Assembly: GCF_003672135.1 (NCBI RefSeq)
Contig: NC_039507.1
Span: 11,284,290 to 11,348,289 of the forward strand
Length of the DNA: 64,000 bases
Direction of reading: 5' to 3'
DNA from: Ooceraea biroi
Lineage: Eukaryota; Arthropoda; Insecta; Hymenoptera; Formicidae
Part shown: positions 1 through 12,415 of the stretch, in pieces
Position numbering within the stretch: the stretch's first letter is position 1
Layout of the letters: the number at the start of each line of letters is the position of its first letter
Notes under the pieces: generated by a model
What the model saw: only the letters and a program-made list of their open reading frames with translations
Database searches by the model: none
Told to the model about the DNA's origin: nothing
Translations under genes and position numbers: made by a program

Positions 1-90
1 AAAAAGAGAGCATAATAATAGTGAAACCAAAGAAGCATAAAGAAAATGAAGATACGAGGAAACAAGTAAAGATAGAATTGATATAACAAT

Positions 91-784
91 ATGGCAGTGG
101 GTATAACAAAACTCAGAAAGAGAAATAATGGAACGTTGATTATGGATGCGACAGTGCAAGTGGGATGGAGAAGTTAAAGGCCACTGTACAGGACAAAATG
201 GGTAGTGACTACGATATAAAGGAACCTAGAGGAATTAAGCCCAAAATGAAGTAATTAATATAGGTGAGGAAGAAATGGCATTAGAAGAAGGAAGTTTAAT
301 TGAAATAATTATGAAACAGAATAAGATCGATGGTACTAAAGAAGGATTTTATATGAAGTTGATTAGAGATTACTAAGGAAGGAAGTAAAGAACACAGGCA
401 ACTTAGAGAGGAATGATAAACGGTTCCTTGCTTCTTGAAATGGACGAAGAACACATGAACTAATACTTAGAAGAGAAAAATAAACATAGGATGGAAAAAT
501 GCTTGGTACTTAATTATTTCGACGTCAAAAGGTGCTTTAAATGCTGGAGCTTCTACCATATTGCCAAAAATTGCACACGTCAAGAGATATGCCACAAATG
601 TGCCGGTGAACATAAAATAAGCGAATGTAAGACGACGAAGAGGAGATGCGTGAATTGTATGCATAAAATGAAAACATACAACCTGAGGATAAGCGATGAA
701 CATGATGCATTAAGTAAGGACTGTCCAACGTATCTAAAGACGATTGAGGAGGCGAAGAAGAGGATCGTAGGAGACTTGGAATGA
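91..784 (+). pseudogene. ORF1 (gag-like) of an AT-rich non-LTR retrotransposon, broken
   Basis: This is the nucleic-acid-binding ORF1 protein of a non-LTR retrotransposon, which would package element RNA. The 3' part (491-784) is open for 97 codons and carries zinc knuckles: CFKCWSFYHIAKNC (C-x2-C-x4-H-x4-C), a second CHKC...H...C knuckle and a third CVNC start. Upstream, coding-like stretches in shifting frames from an ATG at 91 (motifs of the VQ-K-GSDYDIKEP type) suggest the older gag core, interrupted by stops and frameshifts. The endonuclease fragment follows on the same strand, the normal ORF1-ORF2 order. Composition is AT-rich, unlike the GC-rich R1 elements elsewhere, so this is a separate lineage. 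The 5' end of the element is outside the window. Confidence 0.65.
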
Positions 785-811
785 CAACTACAGAAGGAAC
801 GAGAATCGATC

Positions 812-1184
812 GTGTACACAAATGCGCAGAGTCTATTGGCACATAAGGATGAGATACAATATATGGTATTGAGGAAAATAAACCCCGCAATATTAGCATT
901 GTCAGAAACTAGATTAATATCGGATATAGATGATAGTGAAATTAATATACCAGGATATAATGTAATTAGATGTGTTGCGGAAAACAGGATGACAGGTGTT
1001 ATTTTATACGTAAGAAGCATTATTAAATATGAAATATCTGCAGTAAGGAAAATTGTGGCAAACTGTTGGTGTATAGTCTTAGAAATACGTGATAATATAT
1101 ATAGAGGAAGAATTATAGTAATATATCACTCACCGAGTGCACCGGAGGGTGATTTCATAAGATTTGTAGAGGATCTAGTGGAAG
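812..1184 (+). pseudogene. Non-LTR retrotransposon endonuclease domain, 3'-truncated
   Basis: This is the N-terminal part of an apurinic-like (EEP family) endonuclease that nicks target DNA for target-primed reverse transcription. About 124 residues remain: an N-terminal YTNAQSLLAHKDE segment, the LSETRL motif with the catalytic Glu, the IPGYNVIR strand and a YHSPSAPEGDF segment. No reverse transcriptase follows because the giant fold-back begins at 1,185 and sequence beyond its other end (9,032) belongs to a Helitron. The element therefore lost its 3' part at or before that insertion. Family within the non-LTR elements is not resolved. Confidence 0.7.
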
Positions 1185-2353
1185 TGTGACGTCCTGACGT
1201 CCACCTCACACCCATTTTTAATTTTTTTATTTGCAATATTAATTATTAATGTATAACCGCTGATAGCTTTTTTTGAGCGCCATTGATACTTACAATTTTT
1301 GCTTCACTACTTATTATTAACCACAGGCTTACATACAGTAGTCTGTTATTAACCTAACCAAGAATATTATTTACTTAGCAACCTAACCGACACATTTATT
1401 ATGTTAAAAGCTTTAGCTTGATACTAGTTTTAATATAAAAATATATGAAGTAATAATATTAACATATATAAAAGGAAAAGAAAATATTAAAAGCACAAAA
1501 ACAATATATATGTATAACTTAGTTATATGCTTTATGATAGATTTATTTAATTAATATAGTCACGTATATATATATATATTTTTTTTGAAACATAAAAACA
1601 CAAAAACATACATAAAATCAGTAAAATATATAAAAACAGTTTTATATACTCTAGCAGTTAAATAAAATAACTTTGAAACATTTATCATTAACAATGTGAT
1701 AGATTTATAATATAATATTTAAGATCGTTTGAATTGTAATACCATGAAAGTTTTTGTAGGTATAGCAAAACCATTGAGAAATTTTATATTGCTTATTATA
1801 TAAAAAGTATTAATGTGAGTTGTAATAATTGAAAGAATTGGTTTGGAAATATATCTTATTATATGGTTATATGGCCATTAATAAGTATTACAAATTTGGC
1901 TTAATACATTTGGGTTCTTGACAGGATAAAATATTTAATTATTTTTTATAACAAAGAAACAACTGGATTTGAAATGGATTTTATTATACTATAGTAAAGT
2001 CCTTTGCAAGTAGGTAATTTTCGTTAAAACCAATAGGGTCGGTTATTATATAAAAACAGGAAAAATCAATTAGTTATTTAAGACAAGAGTAAAAATAATG
2101 CCGGCGGAATTGAGTTTTATTAAGTGACGGTGTAGCTTTGATAGTTATCATAATTTACGGAGACATTTGGTGTTGATTGTTATACAAGGTCATAAGTTGT
2201 CATTAATAACAATTAAAGGAGTAAATTTTGGAATAAATTTTATTATACAATGAAATAGTTTTTGTGAGTGTAGTAAATTGTATTACTACTTTTGAAGTGA
2301 TTTATCGTATAAAAAAATAAAGATTATTTTTATAACATAAAAGGAGAAACATT

Positions 2354-4517
2354 TTATAAGTAAATGAATGTAGAATATTTGTCTACAATCTTAGTCAAAA
2401 AGAAGTACGTATTTAAAGTTACGAAATTGCAATAAAATTTAACTAAATTTGTTGGGTCTAAAATTTGAACCGTAAGGAAATAATTTGTTATAATTATATT
2501 GAAGCATCTAGGTCATAAGAGGAAACTAATAGGGACCTCAGATTTTGAAAATAATCATTTTTACGGAACTGACCAACAACTTTTGGGAATCATCATTTTT
2601 AGCTAGGCTGATGGTACCTGTGATGAAATTTTTCTTATCGCACCACGGGATCATTGAGAAACCACAAAAATTGCAAAGTCACTATTTGTTAAACAAATCA
2701 GCGTTATTTTTCAATATTTATAGTGTAGAAAGTTTTAATGAAATATTAATAGTTTAGAAGTTACAAAGTTAAAAACAATTAAAGTCAAAATCAATTAGTG
2801 AACAATTTAATATAAAAGGAAATAAGTTGTTTAACCCAAAAATATTAAGAAAAGAATAAATCGTTAATTAATTATGAATAAAAGTATATTACACATGGTA
2901 TTACATTCATAGTAAGGATTATTGAATTTATTTAAAGGAATATTTTATGTTACTGAGCATTAATTTATGTATATAATTATTACGCATTTAATCCGTTAAT
3001 AATTAAGTATATTAACCATATCATATACGAACACACTTATATAGGTGCGTATACCCATAAAACAATTATTGGTTATTTAAGATTTTATGAATAAATTAAG
3101 ACTAATATTGTATTGGAATAATAATTTTATACGGTTTAATTATAATATTAAACCCGGCACACCAATAGTTGCTTTATTACTAATTTTATAATAACCAAAG
3201 AATAGACGTGCAAGTACATACACGTGTATATCTATATATATAGGCATCCCTATAACTATAAGACAATTATTGGTTGAGTGAGATTTTATAAGTTTATTAG
3301 AATGGTATCTTGAAATAATAATTTTAAATGATTTAATTACATTATTAAAGGCTCATAATACCAATAATTGACTTTACAATAATTTACAATGATTATTATT
3401 CAGCTGAGTGCGTTATATTATTAAGTAGACGTATGCAGGGTCTTATAATAATTCATGCATAAGACTAGGAGCATATAAAATGCATATGTCAAGCGTTATA
3501 ATTTTAAGAATTAAATTTGTGAGCATTACAGAATTATTTAAATATTAATTTGAATAAGACAGTGAACACAGCGTTAAGTAACAAAGGAATAAAGATTTAA
3601 ATTCACGAAGGAATATTATTTCATGGTGACTAATTGTAAAAGACGGTGACTTGTCGGCACCTGATTGAAATAATAATCCAAGACCGCTGTCTTAATCAAA
3701 GGTTGAATAGATATCTCGAGTAAGATATATCGGCAGGAAGGTGCAGCTGCCATTTGATTCGGAGAAACTCCGGTTGATTAAAAAGTATAACAGATGAGCG
3801 ATAATTCTGTACTGAGAACTTTATGTTGAACTTACACGTCAAAATACGTTTATCTTTTCTAAGCGTTGAGCTCACCGTTGAGCTCATCGTCCCCACTAGA
3901 CGCACCGTGAGACCAATCCCACCACTTAAGTTTTCGATCCCACCATAAGAAGCTTCGAAAACGAAGAACCAATGAGTTAAGTGGGCAGAGCCTCCCTACT
4001 ATTTTAGTTTTTGCTTTAACCGTAGCATCCCCACTTATTGTAATCCCTTCTCGAGCTACAGGGACCCTGTCCCCACGCATCATAATTTTCGAGTATATAA
4101 CGTGATGCAGCAGCCAGAGAATCGACACTCTTAGACTCTCTTTTTTACACTTGACTTAGACTCTTTTTACACTACACTTTTTAACACTTTAATTCACCTT
4201 ACGACTACTATTGGAGTCGCTAGCTAGCGCAAATTCGCTAACTAAGCGTAAAATATAACGTAGAGCCAGTGAAGTTCGAGTTATTACCGAAGTCTGATTG
4301 ACTTATTCTTTTGCTGCTACATCATCAAGTGCTTCCTGACCTGAGGGTTAGATCTGTGCGAACGCTTGTGAGTAGATTCGTCTCATTATTTTATACTCGC
4401 TGCTCTTATGGACGTTATACTTGTACTCCATATACATACTACACATTTTGACAGATTTATAAAGCTTCAATACATTATTACACTTACAGTTACTTAATAT
4501 TTTTGATTTATAATTAG
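2354..4517. other. Left-arm-only segment of the giant fold-back
   Basis: This 2.16-kb stretch lies between two arm blocks that are adjacent on the right arm (junction near 7,790-7,797). It is AT-rich up to about 3,600 and more balanced from 3,640 to 4,400. Its 3' part (about 4,210-4,400) resembles sequence outside it at 4,767-4,800 and 4,534-4,570 (words such as AGCGYAAATTCGC and CCTGAGGGTT), so it probably belongs to the same element and was lost from the right arm. No credible gene was seen in it. Confidence 0.65.
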
Positions 4518-6134
4518 TTGTGAAACAATTACTGGCCTGAGGGTTCAGATTTATATAACATTTGCGAATAAAATTATGTCAAGTAACACATATATTCATA
4601 TTGTAACCAACTTCTATATTACACTTGATTTTAGTAATAAACTTTTGATTAATTTGATTGTTCATTAAATATACCCTTCAATTATTATTGTTTAATCATT
4701 GAGAATAATGTTAGTGGTATAACAGTTGCAAATAATCATATTTCAACTTTAACTTTCGTTCAGAATCGCTCGCCAGCGTAAATTCGCAGCGAAGCGTCAT
4801 CCTATATTGAATATATAGTGCATGAATGCATTAATTATTTCAATTTATTTGTGCGAGGCGTACCCATTTATTTCAATTATATTAAAAGCGTTAATTCGCT
4901 TTTTCCCTTTGAATACCATTAACAGCGACTTCATTCGCTGTGATTTATCCTTTTGAAAACATTCGAGGGCGAACATTCGCTTCCATACCTGTCATATACC
5001 ACGGCGTGTATAACCGCCATTTTCTCATGCTTTAGCGCGGTATAAGAACATATATGCCTCATTACACAATTAAGTCGCATTTAATATTTAAGTGAATTAA
5101 AATCAAATCATACCATTATTTGAAGGATAATTCGATTATAAACATTAATTTAACATTTGCATTTCAAGTTTATTACATTTGTGTACTTAAATCAAGTGAG
5201 CATGGTAAAAAGTTCGACTTACACTAGTGACAATAGTACCACTTACGCTAGTGACAATTACGCTAGTGACAATATTAGGGAATTGCTGACTTACCATAAG
5301 GCAGTGCATGGTGAATTAATAACTTTAATTGTGGTTACAGTATATCACTAACAAGATTTAAGTTTAATAAATTACGTAATTTTCGTTTATTGTATTGTTA
5401 AGCACGAACATAGATTCATTCTTCTGACCAATTCCTTATGCATACTACGTCTGACCATTTCATTATACATTCTACCTGATATATTCAATTTAGTCACAGG
5501 AGGTATATTTTATTTAATTAACAAATAAAGCATTACGAAATTATGAATAATAATTAATAACGAATTAGAATCAATATTAATTTGTTTTAAATCACTATTG
5601 TATTCTTCTACTCCATCACCGTGTATGAGCATAAAAGTGCCCGTCTCCTTACCTTGTGTTACATTCCACTTATAAAGTAAGGCATAGTAACCTGCCTACT
5701 TTTCTTTTGAGATATTTTATTTTATTCAATCCTTTGCATATGAGCATTATTATTGCTCATCCTTTTCATTTTTCCATTAGTAGGAGCGAAGTGACGCCCT
5801 TATTTTCATATTATACCACTGTCATACACTACACAGCGACATTACGCTGTGATTTTCTTTTCAATATTTTCCTATTCTTATACCATAATTTTGTTGAAGA
5901 ATTAAATAATAATTTAAAATCATTTTTCATTTATTAAATAATAGGGAGATACCAAGTTACAATCAATATTGGTTACAATATTTTCATTTTGACAATCACA
6001 ATTTCATCACCGTAAGAGTTAATCGCAAGCTCTCTCCATTCCCGGGTAAAGTCGGTGTATGCAGATTGACCCATAATCAAAAGAGAGCACCTGAAATCAA
6101 ATCACCTGAGGGATAGATTTGGGACAGGTACCTG

Positions 6135-6167
6135 TGTCACGTCCGGGGAAGTGAGAATGTAGACGAT
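6135..6167. other. Loop of the giant palindrome
   Basis: This 33-base spacer separates CAGGTACCTG at 6,125-6,134 from the same self-complementary word at 6,168-6,177. It contains CACGTCCGGGGAAG. It is the only unpaired sequence at the centre if the arms anneal. Confidence 0.75.
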
Positions 6168-8925
6168 CAGGTACCTGTCCCAAATCTATCCCTCAGGTGA
6201 TTTGATTTCAGGTGCTCTCTGTTGATTATGGGTCAATCTGCATACACCGACTTTACCCGGGAATGGAGAGAGCTTGCGATTAACTCTTACGGTGATGAAA
6301 TTGTGATTGTCAAAATGAAAATATTGTAACCAATATTGATTGTAACTTGGTATCTCCCTATTATCTAATAAATGAAAACTGAATTTAAATTATTATCTCT
6401 TTTAATTCTTCAACAAAATTATGGTATAAAAATAGGAAAATATTGAAAAGAAAATCATAGCGTAATGTCGCTGTGTAGTGTGTGACAGTAGTATAATATG
6501 GAAATAAGGCGTCACTTCGCTCTTACTAATGGAAAAATGAAAAGGATGAGCAATAATAATGCTCATATGCAAAGGATTGAATAAAATAAAATATCTCAAA
6601 AGAAAAGTAGGCAGGTTACTATGCCTTTCTTTATAAGTGGAATGTAACACAAGGTAAGGAGACGGGCACTTTTATGCTCATACACGGTGATGGAGTAGAA
6701 GAATAAAATAATGATTTAAAACAAATTAATATAGATTCTAATTCGTTATTAACTGTTATTCATAATTTCGTAATGCTTTATTTGGTAATTAAATAAAATA
6801 TACCTCCTGTGACTAAATTGAATATATCAGGTAGAATGTATAATGAAATGGTCAGACGTAGAATACATAAGTAATTGGTCAGACGAATGAATCTATGTTC
6901 GTGCTTAACAATACAATAAACGAAAATTATGTAATTTATTAAACTTAAATATTGTTAGTGATATACTGTAACCACAATTAAAGTTATTAATTCACCATGC
7001 ACTGCCTTATGGTAAGTCAGCAATTCCTTAATATTGTCACTAGCGTAATTGTCACTAGCGTAAGTCGTACTATTGTCACTAGTGTAAGTCGAACTTTTTA
7101 CCATGCTCACTTGATTTAAGTACACAAATGTAATAAACTTGTAATGCAAATGTTAAATTAATGTTTATAATCGAATTATCCTTCAAATAATGGTATGATT
7201 TGATTTTAATTCACTTAAATATTAAATGCGACTTAATTGTGTAATGAGGCATATATGTTCTTATACCGAGCTAAAGCATGAGAAAATGGCGGTTATACAC
7301 GCCGTGGTATATGACAGGTATGGAAGCGAATGTTCGCCCTCGAATGTTTTCAAAAGGATAAATCACAGCGAATGAAGTCGCTGTTAATGGTATTCAAAGG
7401 GAAAAAGCGAATTAACGCTTTTAATATAATTGAAATAAATGGGTATGCCTCGCACAAATAAATTGAAATAATTAATGCATTCATGCACTATATATTCAAT
7501 ATAGGATGACGCTTCGCTGCGAATTTACGCTGGCGAGCGATTCTGAACAAAAGTTAAAGTTAAATTATGTTTAATTGCAACTGTTGTACCACTAACATTA
7601 TTCTCAATGATTAATACAATAATAATTGAAGGGTATATTTAATGAACAATCAAATTAATCAAAGTTTTATTACTAAAATCAAGTGTAATATAGAAGTTGG
7701 TTACAATATGAATATATGTGTTACTTGAAATAATTTTATTCGCAAATGTCATATAAATCTGAACCCTCGGGCCAGTAATTGCTTCACAAATAATGTTTCT
7801 CCTTTTATGTTATAAAAATAATCTTTATTTTTCTATACGATAAATTACTTCAAATATAGTAATACAATTTACTATACTCACAAAAACTATTTCATTGTAT
7901 AATAAAAGTAATTCCAAAATTTACTCCTTTAATTGTTATTAATGACAACTTATAACCTTACACAACAATCAACACCAAATGTCTCCGTAAATTATAATAA
8001 CTGTCAAAGCTACGCTGTCACTTAATAAAACTCAATTCCGCCGTCATTAATTTTACTCTTGTCTTAAATAACTAATTGATTTTTCCCGTTTTTATATAAT
8101 AACCGACCCTATTGGTTTTAACGAAAATTACCTACTTGCAAAGGACTTTACTATAGTATAATAAAATCCATTTCAAATCAATTTGTTTCTTTGTTATTAA
8201 AAATAATTAAATATTTTATCCTGTCAATAACCCAAATGTATTAAGCCAAATTTGTAATACTTATCAATGGCTATATAACCATATAATAAGATATATTTCC
8301 AAACCAATTCTTTCAATTATTACAACTCACATTAATACTTTTTATATAATAAACAATATTAAATATCTCAATGGTTTTGCTATACCTACAAAAACCTTCA
8401 TGGTATTACAATTCAAACGATCTTAAATATTACCAATCTCGTAATAGTATATTATAAATCTATCAAATTATTAATGATAAATGTTTCAAACTTATTTTAT
8501 TTAACTGCTTGAACATATAAAACTGTTTTTATATATTTTACTGATTTTATGTATGTTTTTGTGTTTTTACGTTTTAGATAATATATATATATAGATACGT
8601 GACTATATTAATTAAATAAATTTATCATAAAGCATAATAACTAAGGTATACATATATATTGTTTTTGTGGTGTTAATATTTTCTTTTCCCTTTATATATG
8701 TTAATATTATTACTTCATATATTTTTATATTAAAACTAGTATCAAGCTAAAGCTTTTAACATAATAAATGTGTCGGTTAGGTTGCTAAGTAAATAATATT
8801 CTTGGTTAGGTTAATAACAGACTACTGTACGTAAGCCTGTGGTTAATAATAAGTAGTGAAGCAAAAATGGTAAGTATCAATGGCGCTCAAAAATAACTAA
8901 CAGCGGTTATACATTAATAATTAAT

Positions 8926-9031
8926 ATTGCAAATAAAAAAATTAAAAATGGGTGTGAGGTGGACGTCAGGACGTCACAATTGCAAATAAAAAAATTAAAA
9001 ATGGGTGTGAGGTGGACGTCAGGACGTCACA
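8926..9031. repeat. Tandem duplication of the fold-back right terminus
   Basis: Two copies of a 53-bp unit lie head to tail (8,926-8,978 and 8,979-9,031), each ending GGTGGACGTCAGGACGTCAC followed by A. The left terminus at 1,185 is single. The second copy is the one next to the presumed target duplication, so the right end carries one extra terminus. Confidence 0.9.
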
Positions 9032-9160
9032 GAAGCATCTGGTTGGATTGAAGTTGATGATGTGAAAATTAGAAAAACGCAATGGCCTAGAAATGCTAAT
9101 GATGTTTATATCTTCTTTTTACAGAAAGTTAAAAATAATAAAAATAAACAAGTAGTATAA
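9032..9160 (+). pseudogene. C-terminal fragment of a Helitron-encoded USP domain
   Basis: This open stretch of 42 codons ends at TAA 9,158-9,160. It reads through WIEVDDVKIRKTQWPRNAND and then a YIFFLQK segment, matching the C-terminal end of the Helitron protein at 53,640-53,750 and the fragment at 57,089-57,190. Those two lie just after the His box of a ubiquitin-specific protease domain. Everything upstream is missing, the fold-back being directly adjacent. It is a relic only. Confidence 0.65.
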
Positions 9161-9482
9161 AAAATATCAATGGTTTAATATCGGATATGATATCTATATT
9201 TATTCATGTTCAAGATAACTCTAATAATTATATAATTATAACTCAATATTTTTGGATGTAATTTTATCTATATATAATTTTTTACTGTTTTCTTTCTTCA
9301 CACTGAAAGAGGATCGTCGTATTTTACAAACTGAAAATACGACGGGAGTGGCGGGCCTTCTTACAAAATCTAATAATGATTTTACCAGTCCTAAAAAAAG
9401 AAATGATATCTCACAAAAATTACCTTTTTTAAAAAAAGGGAAAAAAGGCGCTAAGTACACGTGCCAGTCGCACCCAACCACC
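9161..9482 (+). mobile_element. Helitron 3' tail, copy at 9 kb
   Basis: Non-coding DNA downstream of the USP fragment parallels 56,040-56,253: the AAACTGAAAATACGAYGGG region, the ACCAGTCCTAAAAAA block, and an end with GCGCYAAGTACACGYGCC then AGTCGCACCCAACCA. This conserved tail identifies the two as copies of one Helitron family. No canonical CTRR end is visible. Confidence 0.65.
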
Positions 9483-9549
9483 CTCTCGTGTGCGCCACCT
9501 TGTAGTGGTGAGAGGGCTCCCTGCTCCGATGATCCGTAGAGGCAGTACC

Positions 9550-10739
9550 TTTGGTCTTCGGGCCATCGAGGAAGCCACCGCGAGGAGGAGCAGGATCTAA
9601 GAGCGCACAGCCCCTAGTCATAGGGGGCACGGAGCCCGGCGACTCTGATAGGGACTTAACATCAGTCCCAATCGTCGATAGGAGATGCCGACCTCGACTT
9701 CAAACGCCCGGTGGCACGGCACTGTCAGGGAAGGAGTTCTATCCTCCCTCCGTGCAACGAGGAAAGAAAACCTCGTTAAAAAACCCCATCCAGACCGGAA
9801 CCCTTCTTGGACGGGAGGCGATCCCTGCTGGGGTCGTTGACTGCTCCTGGAGGGCCGGGGGTCCCTGCTGGGACTGCGAGGAAGGAAAACCTCTAAAAAA
9901 CCCGTGTACACCGGAATCCTCTGTGACGCAAACTCCATCTTGCTCCAGAGGACCGGGGACCAAAGGTGTAGCCGGCGGCAGCGAGGAGGAAACCTCTATA
10001 AAAACGACTCAGGGGCTATGTTCTTCGGAGCATAGTACGGGTTTGGCATACCCGAGGGACCCAGCCACGGTATGAATGGTTGTATGAATGTGTGTGTGAG
10101 TGTGTGTAGGGAAGGGCCCCAGTTGACCCATCGCGGATATTCCCTGTAGACTAGCCAAGGGGGGAGTAGAGGGCCCCCCGACCGTGCCGATCGTTGCTGA
10201 CCAGGTACCAGGCCTCTTTTCCCCGAGGGGTTGGGCGGTGCGCTCAGTGCCTCGGGGCTAATGTGAAACGTGGGAGCCCGCCGGCTGGACCGCTGGGGGC
10301 TTGCCCCTGGCAATCGGGCCGGCGGGGGCGGACTGTAGTGGGTTACCGTCAGCGACGGGCGGAGGTTCGGAGCCAATGCGGGGGTTGAAGCGACTGTGTC
10401 GGGCGCGTGGGTGAGGGAGCGCCTAGCCAGTGTCTCCCTATAACCGTGTGGCGTCAGGCGGGCGTGGTATTGGCGCCGTCCGGGCTGGGGCTGGGCAGGA
10501 CCCTGTTCGGATCGGGGCTCGCGCAGCTCCCGTCGGACGTTAAGTCCCACAATTTTACTTCGGGGGCCGGCTTCTCCAGTAACCCCATAATTTCGGCCTT
10601 TGGTGGGGATAGGGTTGGCTCCCTGAAAACCGCTTCTCGGTTGCCCCACCCTTTTTTAGGGTTCAATTTACGGGGGGAAAGTTCCCCACTGCGGTAGGGG
10701 CGCCATGATGGCCGAACCCCAAGAATTATAATATGCAAC
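9550..10739 (+). other. GC-rich 5' region of an R1-like retrotransposon
   Basis: GC content rises sharply at about 9,480 and stays high to 12,400. Before the ORF1 start at 10,740 the sequence has many spurious ORFs on both strands, imperfect repeats of a GAGGAARGAAAACCTC...AAAAAACCC type (9,760-10,000) and a TG-rich run at 10,080-10,108. It is best read as a 5' untranslated leader. Confidence 0.45.
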
Positions 10740-12397
10740 ATGGATAACGTCACAATTTCTTTGGGGGAATCTGGGGGGAGTAGGGTGCGGAGGCGTCTGG
10801 GCGGGAGGTGGAAAAGGGGCTTCGGAGAGACCCGGGGTGGTGTCGGACGTGGAGATGGGGGTCTCGTTGAGGTCCATATTGGACTCGACGGGAGCCCCCG
10901 CCTCCGCGACCAATAGTCGCCGGCCAGAGGGCCGGAGGAGGGCGAGGCGCCAAACGGCCAGGAGGGGTGGGGCGTGCGGGCGGTCGAGTGCTCGGGCCAG
11001 CCGGGAAAGTTCCCCGGCAGGCTCGATCTACTCGACGCAAGGGGAGGTGACGTCTCTGCCGGGGGACATCGACACCGACCCGTCCTTGGCCGGGGGCGCA
11101 GGCGAGAAGAAAAGGAAGCGCGGTAAGCCCCCCCCCCCACGGGGGAGTACGTGGGGCTGGCGAAGGCCAAACGCCGCCTTAGGGAGAAAGAGCGGCTGTC
11201 GCAGGAGTGGGAGCGAGAGAAAGAATTTCTCGAATTCATTCCAGCGCCAGCCGACAGGAGGGAACGGGACTCACGGAATGCCCAAATTGAGAAGTTTCGA
11301 TGGTGTCCGTCGCCCGACATATCGGCTCGGATGATGGAATACCTCCAGACTGTGACCAAGGTGGCCAAGACGTCGGGCCACCTGCAGAGAACCTACGTGA
11401 AGGCCCTGCGGGAGGCTGCGGCGAGCATCAGGGCGGCGTTCTCCGTGGTCGCCGAGAGGAAAGGCGCAGGAGCCTCCCCGATCGGCGAGGAGAATGCGGC
11501 CCTGAGGAGGGAGGTGAGGTCCCTCAGGTCGCAGATTGGCGAACTGAGGGACACCATTGAGCTCCTTAAAAGAGCGGGGGCGGGATCGTCGAGGAGGGCT
11601 GGCCTCCGGGAAGGGGAGGAAGCCCTATGGCTCCCTCCCCCGCCTGGGGACGGAGGAGAGGGGCCGCAGAGTCCGCCGAGGCACACCAGAGCCTCGGAGA
11701 GGGGTCGTAGGAGAGAGACCACCCTGCCGAAGGGGGAGGTCTTCCTGCTGAAAGGGAGGACCTCCTGGCCGCCATAGAGACCAGAATTATGGCCTCCTTG
11801 GGGGCTATGGTCTCGCGAGTGGTCGTGGAGGCGCTGGCCCCCTTGACGAGAGGAGGAGAGAGGCCCAGTCAGGAGCCATCCCCGCCCGCTCGGCCAGAGA
11901 AGCCGGACGGGAGGAGCGGGAAAGGAAAGAAGAGTAAAAAGGAGAGCGAGAGCGGGAGGGGAGCACCTCCCGCCCGTGACCCCCCTCTGGTTGAGCCACA
12001 AACCGCCTCGGACGTGGTTGGCCCACCTCTTCTTCAACAACGGCCAGAGGAGAGGAGCAGCAATGGTCGCGGGCAGTGGGGAGAAAGGCAGGCGGGAATC
12101 CAGCCACTCCACAAGGAGTCCCTGAGGGTAAGGGCAAACCCACGATGGGCAAACCCGCTCCAGGCAGAGGGATTAGCGGAGGGGGACAAATCCGCGAAGG
12201 GCAAACCCTGGCCGCCCAGCAGCCGACCCGGCACAGGAGAGCCCAAGCCTCCCAAGCCTCCCAAAATGGCGACGGTGGTTATCACCAGAAACCGGATCAC
12301 GGTGCCGTTTTCCCCACTCCAAGCATGTGCTAGCGGCCGAGCGCCGCGAGAAGCAGTACCGTCACTGCGCCAGTCTAAGGGGGGCATCGTCGCGTAG
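10740..12397 (+). pseudogene. R1-like non-LTR retrotransposon ORF1, frameshifted
   Basis: A gag-type ORF1 protein would coat element RNA. The first ATG is at 10,740; the coding-like frame moves to one containing GDIDTDPSLAGGAGEKKRKRGK (10,980-11,130), shifts at a C-run near 11,131-11,140 to GLAKAKRRLREKERLSQEWE, and shifts again near 11,760 to AAIETRIMASLGAMVSRVVV. The middle part (about 11,160-11,570) is charged and heptad-like (EENAALRREVRSLRSQIGEL), a probable coiled coil. The 3' part is Pro/Lys/Gly-rich and basic. No zinc knuckle remains because the gene ends at 12,397, just before the TIR element at 12,416. The three shifts make it a pseudogene. Confidence 0.6.
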
Positions 12398-12415
12398 AAT
12401 GCAAAAATATCTATA

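Larger units (their letters stand above)
1185..9031. mobile_element. Giant fold-back (palindromic) element, 7.8 kb
   Basis: The left arm (1,185-6,134) reads back on the complementary strand as the right arm (6,168-9,031), leaving a loop of only 33 bases (6,135-6,167). Both ends carry TGTGACGTCCTGACGTCCAC in inverted orientation, and GAAG flanks both ends, a possible 4-bp target duplication. Arms are colinear with only small differences, for example mirrored ORFs at 5,157-5,351 and 6,955-7,149. The left arm holds 2.16 kb (2,354-4,517) with no counterpart on the right. No transposase was recognised; ORFs inside are short, AT-rich and mirrored, so this looks non-autonomous. It could be a Foldback-like element or a palindromic duplication of a TIR element. 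An assembly artefact is possible for such a structure. Confidence 0.8.

Noticed and set aside
5157..7149. Mirrored ORFs at 5,157-5,351 and 6,955-7,149 (and 5,656-5,937 with 6,402-6,650) as conserved genes
   Set aside because: Their similarity is explained by the palindrome itself; composition is AT-rich, and one pair differs by a frameshift, which does not suggest protein selection.
9551..10697. Several long GC-rich ORFs on both strands
   Set aside because: High GC removes stops in all frames; none shows a domain and they overlap one another upstream of the R1-like ORF1.
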